Shown: piece after piece, positions 15,497 through 23,529 of the stretch | How the letters are laid out: each line of letters opens with the position of its first letter | Numbering within the stretch: position 1 is the first letter of the stretch | Made by a program: the position numbers and the translations under genes | Notes under the pieces: generated by a model | Seen by the model: the letters and a program-made list of their open reading frames with translations, nothing else | Database searches by the model: none | What the model was told of the DNA's origin: nothing | Origin: Avrilella dinanensis | Lineage (GTDB): Bacteria; Bacteroidota; Bacteroidia; Flavobacteriales; Flavobacteriaceae | DNA: 45,966 nt | Assembly (NCBI RefSeq): GCF_002807015.1 | Contig: NZ_NIPO01000001.1 | Span: forward strand, 1,109,991-1,155,956 | Direction of reading: 5' to 3'

Positions 15497-15567
15497 TTGG
15501 CCTACTAGGACTCGAACCTAGAACGACTGAACCAAAATCAGCTGTGTTACCATTACACCATAGGCCA
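15497..15567 (-). tRNA. tRNA-Gln (anticodon TTG), copy 1
   Basis: The minus strand folds into a cloverleaf. The seven-base acceptor stem is TGGCCTA/TAGGCCA with discriminator A. The anticodon stem GCTGA/TCAGT encloses a TTTTGGT loop, giving anticodon TTG (reads CAA/CAG). The T-loop is GGTTCGAGTCC. CCA is not encoded. It is identical to the copy at 15624-15694. Confidence 0.95.
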
Positions 15568-15623
15568 TCCTATTCGTATAACCACTAATTTATTAACCAA
15601 AAGTATTGTATTACAAAACTTCG

Positions 15624-15694
15624 TTGGCCTACTAGGACTCGAACCTAGAACGACTGAACCAAAATCAGCTGTGTTACCATTACACCATAGGCCA
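15624..15694 (-). tRNA. tRNA-Gln (anticodon TTG), copy 2
   Basis: This 71-base sequence is the same as the copy 56 bases downstream on the minus strand, with the same cloverleaf and TTG anticodon. A promoter upstream (15743-15772) probably drives both copies as one precursor. Confidence 0.95.
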
Positions 15695-15742
15695 ATAAAC
15701 TCGTGAACGTTGCAAAACAAAGTGGTTTTGCCTTTGCGGTTG

Positions 15743-15772
15743 CAAATGTAATATAAAAAAAATACAACGCAA
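15743..15772 (-). promoter_or_regulatory. Promoter of the tRNA-Gln pair
   Basis: On the minus strand TTG (15770-15772), exactly 19 bases, then TACATTTG (15743-15750): a perfect Bacteroidota promoter. It is 49 bases upstream of the first tRNA. Confidence 0.7.
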
Positions 15773-15884
15773 ATCTTTATGAATAAAAAATTAAAAAAAT
15801 CGTTTTATGTGCATAATCCTTAAAAAATCGTTTTCTTTGTATCTTTATTAAAATGCCAAAGAACAAGAAAGATAAAAACAGGAT

Positions 15885-18800
15885 ATGCAAACAATTAATT
15901 TCAAAAAATGGAATAACATTTTAGGTTGGGTAGCTTTTGCTGTGGCTTTAATTACTTATACACTTACGGTGGAACCGACTTTAAGTTTTTGGGACGCAGG
16001 CGAATATATCGCAACTTCTACCAAATTGCAGGTAGGACACCCTCCAGGAGCACCGTTGTATCAGATGTTGGGAGCATTCTTTTCCATGTTTGCAGGTAGC
16101 TCTGAAAATATCGCTTTTGCGGTAAATATGGTGGCGGCGGTGTCGAGTGCATTCGCTATTCTGTTTATGTTTTGGAGCAGCACTAACATTCTCACGAAAG
16201 TGGTCAAAAGCTATAAAGAAATCAACAAAAACACTGCTTGTGCAATTTTAGGAAGTGCTTTTATCGGAGCTTTGACCTTTGCTTTTTCTGATACTTTCTG
16301 GTTCAGTGCTGTTGAAGCTGAAGTATATGCAACGGCAACCATGATGATTGCTTTGCTGTTGTGGCTCGGTTTACGCTGGGTGGACGACATCGACGAAGCA
16401 CGTGGCAACAAATGGTTGCTCGTCATTGCCTTGGTCATAGGAATGTCGTTTGGAGTACATTTCATGGCATTGTTGACTATCCCGTCTATCGGATTTTTGT
16501 ATTATTTCAAAAAATATCCGCAGGTAACAATTATCAATTTTATTGTGGCTAACGTAGTGGTAGTCGCCATTTTGTTTTTTGCATTTATGTTTATGCTACC
16601 ATGGACGATGCAGTTTTTTGGTAAATTCGAGATTTTTGCAGTCAATTCATTAGGTTTGCCGTTCAATTCCGGGACAATTCTGGCTTTTGTTTTCATTGTG
16701 GCATTCTTTATTTTTGGTCTGAGATATACAAGACAAAAGGAAAAACACGCAGCAAATACCGTTATTCTTAGTATGTTGTTTGTTTTTATCGGATTTTCAT
16801 GTTGGTTGATGTTGCCTATCAGAGCCAATTCAGATATTACGATAAATGAAAATAAACCGTCAGATGCGGCAGAGTTACTGGCTTATTACAATCGGGAGCA
16901 ATACGGTTCACGTTCGTTGTTTTATGATACTTATTTTACAACGGCTTATCGTCAGGAACTGGATAAGAATCAACCTTATGTCGATGAATTGCCAAACTAT
17001 GAGCGTGATACGGTTTCGGGTAAATATGAGATTGTTAATCAGTACAAAAATGCAGAACAAAATGTTTCGAGCGAACTCAAAGGCTTTCTGCCGAGAATGT
17101 GGAGTATAGACGGTTCACACCCGTTAAACTATATGATATATACCGAACCGTTGGATTTTAAAATCAAATCGAAGTTTGCTGGTGATCAACAGTTGCAACA
17201 ACTGGCTTATGATTTGAAATCAATGCTTAAGTCCGGTGAAATTTCTCTGCAAAGGTACCATGCGGAATTTCTGCAGAATCCGGAATTTTCGGAATATTTT
17301 GAAATACAAAACCCGACTTTTGGCAACAACATGAAGTTTATGTTTGAATACCAGTTTGGATATATGTACTGGCGTTACCTGATGTGGAATTTTTCCGGCC
17401 GGCAGAATGATATTCAGGGGAATAACGACAGAATGAACGGAAATTGGGTCACCGGAATTACACCTTTGGACGAAATCCGTTTGGGCTCACAGAAAAACCT
17501 TCCTTCTGATGTATTGAACAACAAAGGGCGGAACCATTATTATATGTTACCGTTTATCCTCGGGTTAATTGGAATTATTTTTCATTACCGTCGCGACAAA
17601 AAAACGTTTTATGTATTATTGGCATTATTCCTGTTTACAAGTTTTGCCTTGAAAATATTCTTGAACGAACGTCCTTTTGAACCTCGTGAACGCGATTATG
17701 CCGTGGTGGCATCGTTTATGATATACGCGATTTGGGTGGGTTACGGCGTGTTTTCCGTGTATGATGAATTATCCAAACGTTTGAATGCTAAGATTGCTTT
17801 GCCGGTGGTGTTAGTTTTAGGTATGTTCGCCTCGCCGATATTGATGGCAAAAGAAAACTGGGACGACCACGACCGTTCCGAAAAATACACGGCTCTCGCC
17901 ACAGCCAAGGCTTACCTTGACTCGTGCGAGCCCAATGCGATTATTTTCACTATTGGCGACAATGATACATTCCCGCTGTGGTATTTGCAGGAAGTGGAAG
18001 GTTATCGTACAGATGTTCGGGTGGTTTGCACCGCTTTGTTACAGGCCGATTGGTACATCGACCAGATGAAAGTGAAAGCCTATGAATCCGACCCGTTGAA
18101 AATCCGATTTAACCATAAGCAATATAACGGAAAAAAACTGTATCAGGCTTTTGTTGTGCCGGCAATCGAAGAACGAATTGAACTGAATTCATTGTTGGAT
18201 TATATCGCGTCAGATGACCCGAGAACCAAATTTCAGACAGAAAATTTACAAGAGTTTGTACGTATTCCAACCAACAAAGTACGTATTACGGTTGATAAGG
18301 AACAAGTGATGAAAAACCAGGTTGTTTCAGATAAATATCATGACGATATCGTTCCGTATATTGATTTTGATATGAATACTTCTTATTTGTACAGAATGAG
18401 AATCATCATGATGGATATCATTGCCAATAACAATTGGGAACGCCCGATATATTTCACAGGTGGGGCAATTTCTGATGAAGATTTCCTCTGGATGAAAGAT
18501 TATCTGCAATTAACCGGATATGCTTATCAGTTGGTGCCAGTAAAGACACCGGTAGATAAAAGTGACCCGAATCCGTTGAATATGGGCGGAATTGATACAG
18601 ATAAAATGTATAGAACCGTGATGAGCTGGGATTGGGGCAACTACGGAAGCGAAAACATTTACCATGACCCTGAAACACGTAAAAACTCCTTGTTTTTCCG
18701 GATTTATCTGGGAAGATTGAGTGAACAACTCATCGCAGAAGGTCAGCAGAAAAAAGCCAAAGACGTGATAGATACCGCACTGGCAAATTTCCCGATTGAT

Positions 18801-19217
18801 TATTACGGCAATTATGAAACCGTTGAACCATTTGCCGAAATGTATTATGTACTTGGCGAAAAACAAAAGGCAGATGAAGTTATTACGCGTTTGACAACAA
18901 AATATGACGAGCAGTTATATTTCTACCAATCCATGAAACCTGACGAACAGAATGAATACGGATATGAAGTTTTGGCGAATCTGCACCGAATGGAAAATCT
19001 GATACTGATGGCAAAAGAATATGACAGCACGATTACCTCTCCGATAGAAGAAAAACTGAAAGGTTATCGCAATTATTTTGTTCGGTTTTTGCGAGCAGCA
19101 GGCGTAGATGATGAATCGCTGAAAGCACAAGAACAAATGGAAAGAGAAAAACAAGAACAAATGGATTCGTTAATAGAAGCCGACGGTCTGAAAGAAGATG
19201 TTTTCAGACAGATGTAA
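15885..19217 (+). CDS. DUF2723 multi-pass membrane protein (O-mannosyltransferase-like)
   Basis: This 1110-residue protein is a member of the DUF2723 family, which resembles GT-C type glycosyltransferases. The N-terminal 320 residues hold about ten membrane helices. The first periplasmic loop has SFWDAGEYIATSTKLQVGHPPGAPLYQ, matching the acidic catalytic position (D-E) of protein O-mannosyltransferases. Another membrane block lies at about 555-660 (GRNHYYMLPFILGLIGIIF, FEPRERDYAVVASFMIYAIWVGYG). The soluble C-terminal half contains FTIGDNDTFPLWYLQEVEGYRTDVRV and a TPR-like helical end. It probably glycosylates or flips surface material; no substrate is known. The thiL start is 15 bases after the stop. 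Confidence 0.88.
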   Translation: MQTINFKKWNNILGWVAFAVALITYTLTVEPTLSFWDAGEYIATSTKLQVGHPPGAPLYQMLGAFFSMFAGSSENIAFAVNMVAAVSSAFAILFMFWSSTNILTKVVKSYKEINKNTACAILGSAFIGALTFAFSDTFWFSAVEAEVYATATMMIALLLWLGLRWVDDIDEARGNKWLLVIALVIGMSFGVHFMALLTIPSIGFLYYFKKYPQVTIINFIVANVVVVAILFFAFMFMLPWTMQFFGKFEIFAVNSLGLPFNSGTILAFVFIVAFFIFGLRYTRQKEKHAANTVILSMLFVFIGFSCWLMLPIRANSDITINENKPSDAAELLAYYNREQYGSRSLFYDTYFTTAYRQELDKNQPYVDELPNYERDTVSGKYEIVNQYKNAEQNVSSELKGFLPRMWSIDGSHPLNYMIYTEPLDFKIKSKFAGDQQLQQLAYDLKSMLKSGEISLQRYHAEFLQNPEFSEYFEIQNPTFGNNMKFMFEYQFGYMYWRYLMWNFSGRQNDIQGNNDRMNGNWVTGITPLDEIRLGSQKNLPSDVLNNKGRNHYYMLPFILGLIGIIFHYRRDKKTFYVLLALFLFTSFALKIFLNERPFEPRERDYAVVASFMIYAIWVGYGVFSVYDELSKRLNAKIALPVVLVLGMFASPILMAKENWDDHDRSEKYTALATAKAYLDSCEPNAIIFTIGDNDTFPLWYLQEVEGYRTDVRVVCTALLQADWYIDQMKVKAYESDPLKIRFNHKQYNGKKLYQAFVVPAIEERIELNSLLDYIASDDPRTKFQTENLQEFVRIPTNKVRITVDKEQVMKNQVVSDKYHDDIVPYIDFDMNTSYLYRMRIIMMDIIANNNWERPIYFTGGAISDEDFLWMKDYLQLTGYAYQLVPVKTPVDKSDPNPLNMGGIDTDKMYRTVMSWDWGNYGSENIYHDPETRKNSLFFRIYLGRLSEQLIAEGQQKKAKDVIDTALANFPIDYYGNYETVEPFAEMYYVLGEKQKADEVITRLTTKYDEQLYFYQSMKPDEQNEYGYEVLANLHRMENLILMAKEYDSTITSPIEEKLKGYRNYFVRFLRAAGVDDESLKAQEQMEREKQEQMDSLIEADGLKEDVFRQM

Positions 19218-19232
19218 TAAAAAAAACAAGGT

Positions 19233-20282
19233 ATGCTCGAAAATAAAAACCAAAAAACATCATTGGAAAAACTGGGCGAATTCGGATTAATCAACCATTT
19301 GACTCAGCATTTTGAAGTAAAAAATCCGTCCACATTAACAGGAATAGGAGATGATGCAGCTGTTTTGGATTTCAAAAATAAAAAATCATTGGTAAGCACC
19401 GATTTGCTTATTGAAGGCGTGCATTTTGACTTAAGTTATATGCCACTCAAACACCTGGGTTACAAAGCCGTGGTGGTTAATCTTTCCGATATTTGTGCCA
19501 TGAACGCCACGCCTACGCAGGTAACGGTTTCTATTGCAGTTTCCAATCGTTTTACCTTGGAAGCAATCGAAGAATTATACGCGGGCATTAAACTGGCGTG
19601 TGAGCGTTATCAGGTAGATTTGATTGGCGGAGACACCGCATCTTCGCAAACCGGATTGGTTATCAGTGTAACGGCAATCGGAGAAGCGAATAAGTCAGAT
19701 ATCGCTTATCGCTCGGGAGCAAAGGACAAGCAATTAATCATTTTGACCGGCGATATTGGTTCTGCCTACATGGGGTTACAGGTTTTAGAAAGAGAAAAAC
19801 AGGTTTTTCTGGTTAATCCGAACAATCAACCCGATTTGGATATGTATAGCTATATCATTGAAAGACAGCTTAAACCCGAAGCCCGAACAGATATTAAAAA
19901 GCTCTTGCAGGATTTGGACGTGAAACCCCAGTCGATGATTGATGTTTCCGATGGCTTATCTTCAGAATTGATACACATTTGCACGCAATCAGGCGTGGGT
20001 TGCCAGATTTATGAGGATAAATTACCGCTCGACCCTGAGTTTATCAATGTTTGTGAAGAATTTAATTTAGACAGCACCACGATTTCTATTAATGGCGGAG
20101 AAGATTACGAACTGCTGTTTACCATCAAAATGGAAGATTTTGACAAAATCAAAGGTAACCCGAATCTTACCGTAATCGGACACACTACCGAACAAACTGC
20201 CGGTATGAATCTGGTCACGAGAGAAAATACTCAGATTCCTCTCAAAGCACGAGGTTGGAATCATTTGGGAAATGAGGAATAA
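19233..20282 (+). CDS. thiL: Thiamine-monophosphate kinase
   Basis: This 349-residue enzyme phosphorylates thiamine phosphate to thiamine pyrophosphate using ATP, the last step of cofactor synthesis. Family features are clear: GIGDDAAVL near residue 30, STDLLIEGVHFDL (metal-binding aspartate), a VNLSDICAMNATP segment, LIGGDTASS, and the C-terminal MIDVSDGLSSELIHI and NGGEDYELLFT. It lies 15 bases after the DUF2723 gene and has its own terminator, so the two are probably co-transcribed. No other thiamine synthesis gene is near; the thiamine-related riboswitch and receptor lie about 3 kb further on. Confidence 0.95.
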   Translation: MLENKNQKTSLEKLGEFGLINHLTQHFEVKNPSTLTGIGDDAAVLDFKNKKSLVSTDLLIEGVHFDLSYMPLKHLGYKAVVVNLSDICAMNATPTQVTVSIAVSNRFTLEAIEELYAGIKLACERYQVDLIGGDTASSQTGLVISVTAIGEANKSDIAYRSGAKDKQLIILTGDIGSAYMGLQVLEREKQVFLVNPNNQPDLDMYSYIIERQLKPEARTDIKKLLQDLDVKPQSMIDVSDGLSSELIHICTQSGVGCQIYEDKLPLDPEFINVCEEFNLDSTTISINGGEDYELLFTIKMEDFDKIKGNPNLTVIGHTTEQTAGMNLVTRENTQIPLKARGWNHLGNEE

Positions 20283-20291
20283 AAATAAAAG

Positions 20292-20329
20292 AGAATTAGG
20301 ATTAGTTTATTGAGCTAATTCTTTTTTGT
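20292..20329 (+). terminator. thiL terminator
   Basis: AGAATTAG (20292-20299) pairs with CTAATTCT (20315-20322) and is followed by six T. It starts 10 bases after the thiL stop. Confidence 0.7.
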
Positions 20330-20360
20330 TAGTTTAAATGGCTATATGTTGGCTAAAACA

Positions 20361-20397
20361 ACAAATAAAAAACCCTAACTTATTAAAAGTTAGGGTT
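20361..20397 (-). terminator. tRNA-Leu terminator
   Basis: A perfect 10-bp stem (AACCCTAACT/AGTTAGGGTT, seven-base loop) is followed on the minus strand by TTTTATTTG. It is just downstream of the minus-strand tRNA-Leu. Confidence 0.8.
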
Positions 20398-20402
20398 AAA
20401 AG

Positions 20403-20484
20403 TGCGGGTGATAGGACTCGAACCTACACACCTTGCGGCACCAGATCCTAAGTCTGGCGTGTCTACCAATTTCACCACACCCGC
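20403..20484 (-). tRNA. tRNA-Leu (anticodon TAG)
   Basis: The minus strand gives an 82-base class II tRNA. Acceptor stem GCGGGTG/CACCCGC with discriminator A; anticodon stem CCAGA/TCTGG enclosing CTTAGGA, so anticodon TAG; a long variable arm (GTGCCGCAAGGTGT); T-loop GGTTCGAGTCC. CCA is not encoded. Confidence 0.95.
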
Positions 20485-20521
20485 GGCTTTGGAAGAACTT
20501 GTTGTTCTTGTAAGACGAGTG

Positions 20522-20551
20522 CAAATATACGAACAGAAATTTATTATGCAA
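20522..20551 (-). promoter_or_regulatory. Promoter of tRNA-Leu
   Basis: On the minus strand TTG (20549-20551), 19 bases, TATATTTG (20522-20529): a perfect match to the Bacteroidota consensus, 37 bases upstream of the tRNA. Confidence 0.7.
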
Positions 20552-20554
20552 TAG

Positions 20555-20581
20555 TTGAACCATATTTTTTTACTATATTTG
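20555..20581 (+). promoter_or_regulatory. Candidate promoter of the M20 dipeptidase gene
   Basis: TTG (20555-20557) and TATATTTG (20574-20581) are separated by 16 bases, slightly short. They lie 34 bases before the start at 20616 and diverge from the tRNA-Leu promoter. Confidence 0.45.
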
Positions 20582-20615
20582 TTATCAAATAAAATTTTAT
20601 TTTCTTTTTACAAAT

Positions 20616-22004
20616 ATGGAACAGATAAACGATTACGTCAGGGACAACAAGGAACGCTTTATAAATGAGTTAATTGACTTGTTGAAAATCCCTTCTGTCA
20701 GTGCAGACAGTGCCTATACGCAAGATGTCATCAATACAGCCGACAAGGTCAAAGAATTTTTAGAAAAAGCTGGTTGTGACAAAGTGGAAATATGCGAAAC
20801 ACCAGGCTATCCTATCGTGTATGGCGAAAAAATCATCAATCCCGACTTACCTACGGTTTTGGTTTACGGACATTATGATGTACAACCTGCCGACCCGATT
20901 GATTTGTGGGATTCACCACCCTTCGAGCCTGTAATCAAAGAGACCGCTATCCACCCTGAAGGAGCAATTTTTGCCCGTGGAGCTTGTGACGACAAAGGAC
21001 AAATGTTCATGCACGTAAAAGCTTTGGAACTGATGATGCAAACCAACACTTTGCCGTGTAACGTAAAATTTATGATTGAAGGCGAAGAAGAAGTAGGCTC
21101 GAGTAGCTTGTCGTGGTTTGTGCCAAGAAATAAAGAAAAGCTGAAAAACGATGTAATTCTTATTTCCGATACCGGAATGATTTCCAACACACAACCGTCT
21201 ATTACAACAGGTTTGCGTGGTTTGAGTTATGTTGAGGTGGAAGTAACTGGGCCAAATCGCGATTTACACTCTGGGCTATATGGCGGAGCAGTAGCCAATC
21301 CTATCAATGTTTTGACAAAAATGATTGCTTCGTTGCACGATGAAAATAATCGTATTACCATACCTGGATTCTATGATAAGGTAGAAGAACTTTCTCAGGA
21401 AGAAAGAGATGAAATGGCAAAACGCCCTTTTTCTCAGGAAGAATATAACAAAGCTTTGGATATCGACGACGTGTATGGCGAAGCAGGATACACTACCAAC
21501 GAACGGAACTCAATTCGTCCTACGTTGGACGTAAACGGAATTTGGGGTGGATACACTGGCGAAGGTGCTAAAACAGTAATTCCTTCAAAAGCTTATGCGA
21601 AAATTTCGATGCGTTTGGTGCCTAATCAGGATTGGGAAGAAATCACAACCTTATTCAAAAATCATTTCGAAAGCATTGCACCTGAATCGGTAAAAGTGAA
21701 AGTAACACCGCACCATGGCGGACAAGGATATGTAACGCCAATTGACTCGATGGGCTATCAGGCGGCAGCGAAAGCCTATACCGACACTTTTGGTGTAGCA
21801 CCAATACCGGTTCGTTCGGGTGGTAGCATTCCGATTGTGGCTTTGTTTGAAAAAGAACTGGAATCAAAATCTATTCTGATGGGATTTGGTTTGGACTCAG
21901 ACGCTATTCACTCGCCAAACGAGCATTTCGGAGTGTTTAACTATTTGAAAGGAATTGAGACGATTCCGTTGTTTTACAGGTATTATGCTGAAATGTATAA
22001 ATAA
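20616..22004 (+). CDS. M20 family metallo-dipeptidase
   Basis: This 462-residue cytoplasmic peptidase belongs to the M20/M25/M40 family (CNDP/PepV-like). Metal ligands and catalytic residues are visible: the histidine and aspartate in YGHYDVQPADP (near residue 88), GACDDKGQ, the catalytic glutamate pair in IEGEEEVGSSSL (near 155), and a C-terminal histidine in DSDAIHSPNEHFG. The lid/dimerisation domain spans about 195-350. It probably splits small peptides. It has its own promoter and terminator. The 3' end (ETIPLFYRYYAEMYK) and terminator are duplicated at 22396-22494, which suggests an earlier tandem duplication of the gene. Confidence 0.93.
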   Translation: MEQINDYVRDNKERFINELIDLLKIPSVSADSAYTQDVINTADKVKEFLEKAGCDKVEICETPGYPIVYGEKIINPDLPTVLVYGHYDVQPADPIDLWDSPPFEPVIKETAIHPEGAIFARGACDDKGQMFMHVKALELMMQTNTLPCNVKFMIEGEEEVGSSSLSWFVPRNKEKLKNDVILISDTGMISNTQPSITTGLRGLSYVEVEVTGPNRDLHSGLYGGAVANPINVLTKMIASLHDENNRITIPGFYDKVEELSQEERDEMAKRPFSQEEYNKALDIDDVYGEAGYTTNERNSIRPTLDVNGIWGGYTGEGAKTVIPSKAYAKISMRLVPNQDWEEITTLFKNHFESIAPESVKVKVTPHHGGQGYVTPIDSMGYQAAAKAYTDTFGVAPIPVRSGGSIPIVALFEKELESKSILMGFGLDSDAIHSPNEHFGVFNYLKGIETIPLFYRYYAEMYK

Positions 22005-22015
22005 TAAAATTTCAC

Positions 22016-22056
22016 CAAAAAGCACTTACGTTCCAAACAGTCAAGTGCTTTTTTTT
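22016..22056 (+). terminator. Dipeptidase gene terminator
   Basis: AAAAAGCACTT (22017-22027) pairs with AAGTGCTT plus T-run (22043-22056). It is duplicated, slightly diverged, at 22453-22489. Confidence 0.85.
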
Positions 22057-22089
22057 GATACAAGTCAATTTTAAATGGCGTAACTTTTA

Positions 22090-22284
22090 ATGGAGAAAGG
22101 ATTGTTATATATAGCTATTTTGGCATTTATAGTTTATGGCATTTATCATATTTTAAACGATAAATTTAAAAAAGATTATAGTTTCATAGATATGATAAAT
22201 ATGAGTATATATTTGAGAACTATCATATTAGTAGTTGTGAGTGTCATTGTATTAATAATCCTTTTAATAAAAGATTGTGGTTAA
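22090..22284 (+). CDS. Small two-helix membrane protein, unknown
   Basis: This encodes 64 residues from ATG, with two hydrophobic helices (about 4-20 and 42-60) joined by a basic stretch (NDKFKKDYSF) and ending KDCG. No family is recognised. It sits between the two copies of the dipeptidase tail, so it may have arrived with, or survived from, the rearrangement that made them. Its stop shares two bases with a following tiny ORF (TAATG). The AT content is very high even for this genome. Whether it is expressed is uncertain. Confidence 0.45.
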   Translation: MEKGLLYIAILAFIVYGIYHILNDKFKKDYSFIDMINMSIYLRTIILVVVSVIVLIILLIKDCG

Positions 22285-22343
22285 TGAAAAAAAAAGATAA
22301 ATTTAAACAGGCTCTAAAAGCACAAAAAATATTTAATAAATAA
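22284..22343 (+). CDS. Possible 19-residue lysine-rich peptide
   Basis: The ATG overlaps the stop codon of the preceding 64-residue ORF (TAATG), a sign of possible translational coupling. The product would be MKKKDKFKQALKAQKIFNK, strongly basic and able to form an amphipathic helix. It is too short for any family call and may be chance. Confidence 0.2.
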   Translation: MKKKDKFKQALKAQKIFNK

Positions 22344-22359
22344 AACCTTGTTATATTTC
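22342..22359 (+). repeat. 18-bp repeat of the riboswitch promoter region, copy 1
   Basis: AAAACCTTGTTATATTTC is identical to 23313-23330, where it holds the -33 TTG of the receptor promoter. Here no TAnnTTTG follows at the right distance, so it is probably a dead copy. Confidence 0.5.
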
Positions 22360-22395
22360 TAGGCTACCGTACGAATCCTTTCGTGTGCTAAGTAA

Positions 22396-22494
22396 GAAAC
22401 GATTCCGTTGTTTTACAAATATTATACTGAAATGCAAAAGTAAAATTTCATCAAAAAGCACTTGCGTTTCAAACAGTTAAGTGCTTTTTCTTTT
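22396..22494 (+). pseudogene. Duplicated 3' end and terminator of an M20 dipeptidase gene
   Basis: In frame this reads ETIPLFYKYYTEMQK and a stop, close to the true dipeptidase end ETIPLFYRYYAEMYK. The similarity goes on through the 3' untranslated part and the terminator hairpin (22453-22463 with 22479-22489). A TAA lies directly upstream of the homologous part. No other dipeptidase sequence is present, so this is a relic of a tandem gene copy. The terminator stem contains the stop codon of the minus-strand gene at 22477-23145. Confidence 0.7.
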
Positions 22495-23145
22495 AATAAG
22501 ATAAGTCAATGCTACAAATACAAAAATGAAATAAGCACTGTAAATGATTTTGTTTTGCAAAAATTGTGTTTTTAGATTGTCGAAAATTTGCTGAGATGCT
22601 GAATCTTTGTTGTTAGCTTCAAAAGCTTTATTAATTTTAGCGATTCTTTCCTCAGACAGATATTCAACAGGAGGTCCCTCGCAATCAATATCAATTATGT
22701 TTTCTGACGGCAAATCTCTACCTACAAAATACATTGTGCTGTTGTCTAAAAGATACATTCGGGCATCTCTTTCATTAAAAATATTTAGTACTTCAATAAA
22801 TTCGCTGTAAGTAGCATCTTTTTCAAAATGAACTTTTAAGCCGTTGATGGTATCTTCAGTTTGAATCACTTTGCTTACAAAATTATCAATATATTGAAAT
22901 GCTTTTTGAGATTCCTCTTTATTTCCGTTTAAACTTATTTCTTTATAAATTCTTTTGTCATATTCTTTACCACAATCTATATTATTCATTTCTTCACACC
23001 ATTCTCTCATTTCTTCAAAACCTTCAGCAACGAAATCCAATGCAGTTAATTGAGTAAAATACCCATTTGACTGAAAATAAATATATCCCAGCAAAGGCAA
23101 CAAAATAATAGAAAACATACCCGGTATGTAGCGTAGCTTTTTCAT
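22477..23145 (-). CDS. Small membrane protein of unknown function
   Basis: This encodes 222 residues from the ATG at 23145; a longer frame to 23160 starts at TTG and is less likely. The N-terminus has a membrane helix (IPGMFSIILLPLLGYIYF), and the C-terminus has a second (IIYSAYFIFVFVALTYLI) followed by basic KRKST. The 170 residues between are acidic and probably periplasmic, with four cysteines (three within EWCEEMNNIDC and DIDCEGPP). No family is recognised. Its stop codon falls inside the duplicated dipeptidase terminator, so the last five residues were probably shaped by that rearrangement. Confidence 0.6.
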   Translation of the reverse strand: MKKLRYIPGMFSIILLPLLGYIYFQSNGYFTQLTALDFVAEGFEEMREWCEEMNNIDCGKEYDKRIYKEISLNGNKEESQKAFQYIDNFVSKVIQTEDTINGLKVHFEKDATYSEFIEVLNIFNERDARMYLLDNSTMYFVGRDLPSENIIDIDCEGPPVEYLSEERIAKINKAFEANNKDSASQQIFDNLKTQFLQNKIIYSAYFIFVFVALTYLIKRKST

Positions 23146-23160
23146 AGTGGTAAGATACAA

Positions 23161-23318
23161 AAAATCTTTAAACTTGAAACAAAATTAGCGATTAGCCAAA
23201 CTGCCATTAGTGAATGAGGTGCTGAAACAGGCTCAGCATAACAAAGCAAGAGTTGTCACGATGTTACTCCGTCACCCCGTCACTTCGTCACTCCATCACA
23301 ACTTAAAACAAAAAAACC
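23161..23318. repeat. Degenerate intergenic repeat, copy D
   Basis: On the minus strand this carries the blocks found at other intergenic sites: CGAAGTGAC, ACTAATGGC, TTTGGCTAATC and GTTTCAAG. A tandem series of GTCAC/GTAAC-like octamers (CGTCACCCCGTCACTTCGTC) is the densest part (23266-23290). It is non-coding. Confidence 0.45.
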
Positions 23319-23348
23319 TTGTTATATTTCCAAAGATGATTACCTTTG
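23319..23348 (+). promoter_or_regulatory. Promoter of the TPP-riboswitch/TonB receptor unit
   Basis: TTG (23319-23321), exactly 19 bases, then TACCTTTG (23341-23348) match the Bacteroidota consensus perfectly. Transcription would begin at about 23354, the first base of the riboswitch. Confidence 0.75.
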
Positions 23349-23353
23349 CACCG

Positions 23354-23425
23354 TTCTCAAAGGGGTGCCTATAAACGGCTGAGATCATACCCAATGAACC
23401 TGGGCGGGTAATGCTGCCAAGGGAA
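23354..23425 (+). promoter_or_regulatory. TPP (THI element) riboswitch
   Basis: Core elements occur in canonical order: AGGGGTGCC, GGCTGAGATCATACCC, GAACCTGGGCGGGTAATGC and a closing AAGGGAA that can pair with TTCTC at the 5' end (P1). These match the THI box consensus (GGGGUGC, CUGAGA, ACCC, GAACCUG, GGGUAAUGC). It should bind thiamine pyrophosphate and lower expression of the TonB receptor. A 14-bp hairpin follows directly (23428-23463). Confidence 0.93.
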
Positions 23426-23427
23426 AA

Positions 23428-23463
23428 ACAACATAAATAAGAGTGCACGCTTATTTATGTTGT
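23428..23463 (+). promoter_or_regulatory. Hairpin of the riboswitch expression platform
   Basis: ACAACATAAATAAG (23428-23441) and CTTATTTATGTTGT (23450-23463) form a perfect 14-bp stem with the loop AGTGCACG. No T-run follows, so it does not look like a simple terminator. A second arm pair (AAAATAAT 23491-23498, ATTATTTT 23518-23525) reaches to 5 bases before the start codon, which suggests translational control. Confidence 0.55.
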
Positions 23464-23529
23464 TCTACAATCACATTATTGTTTAACAAGAAAATAATCG
23501 CCCCTTTTATTTGTAAAATTATTTTACGA

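Noticed and set aside
23443..23529. Longer N-terminus for the TonB receptor
   Set aside because: It starts at GTG inside the riboswitch hairpin and would place 29 residues before a complete signal peptide.
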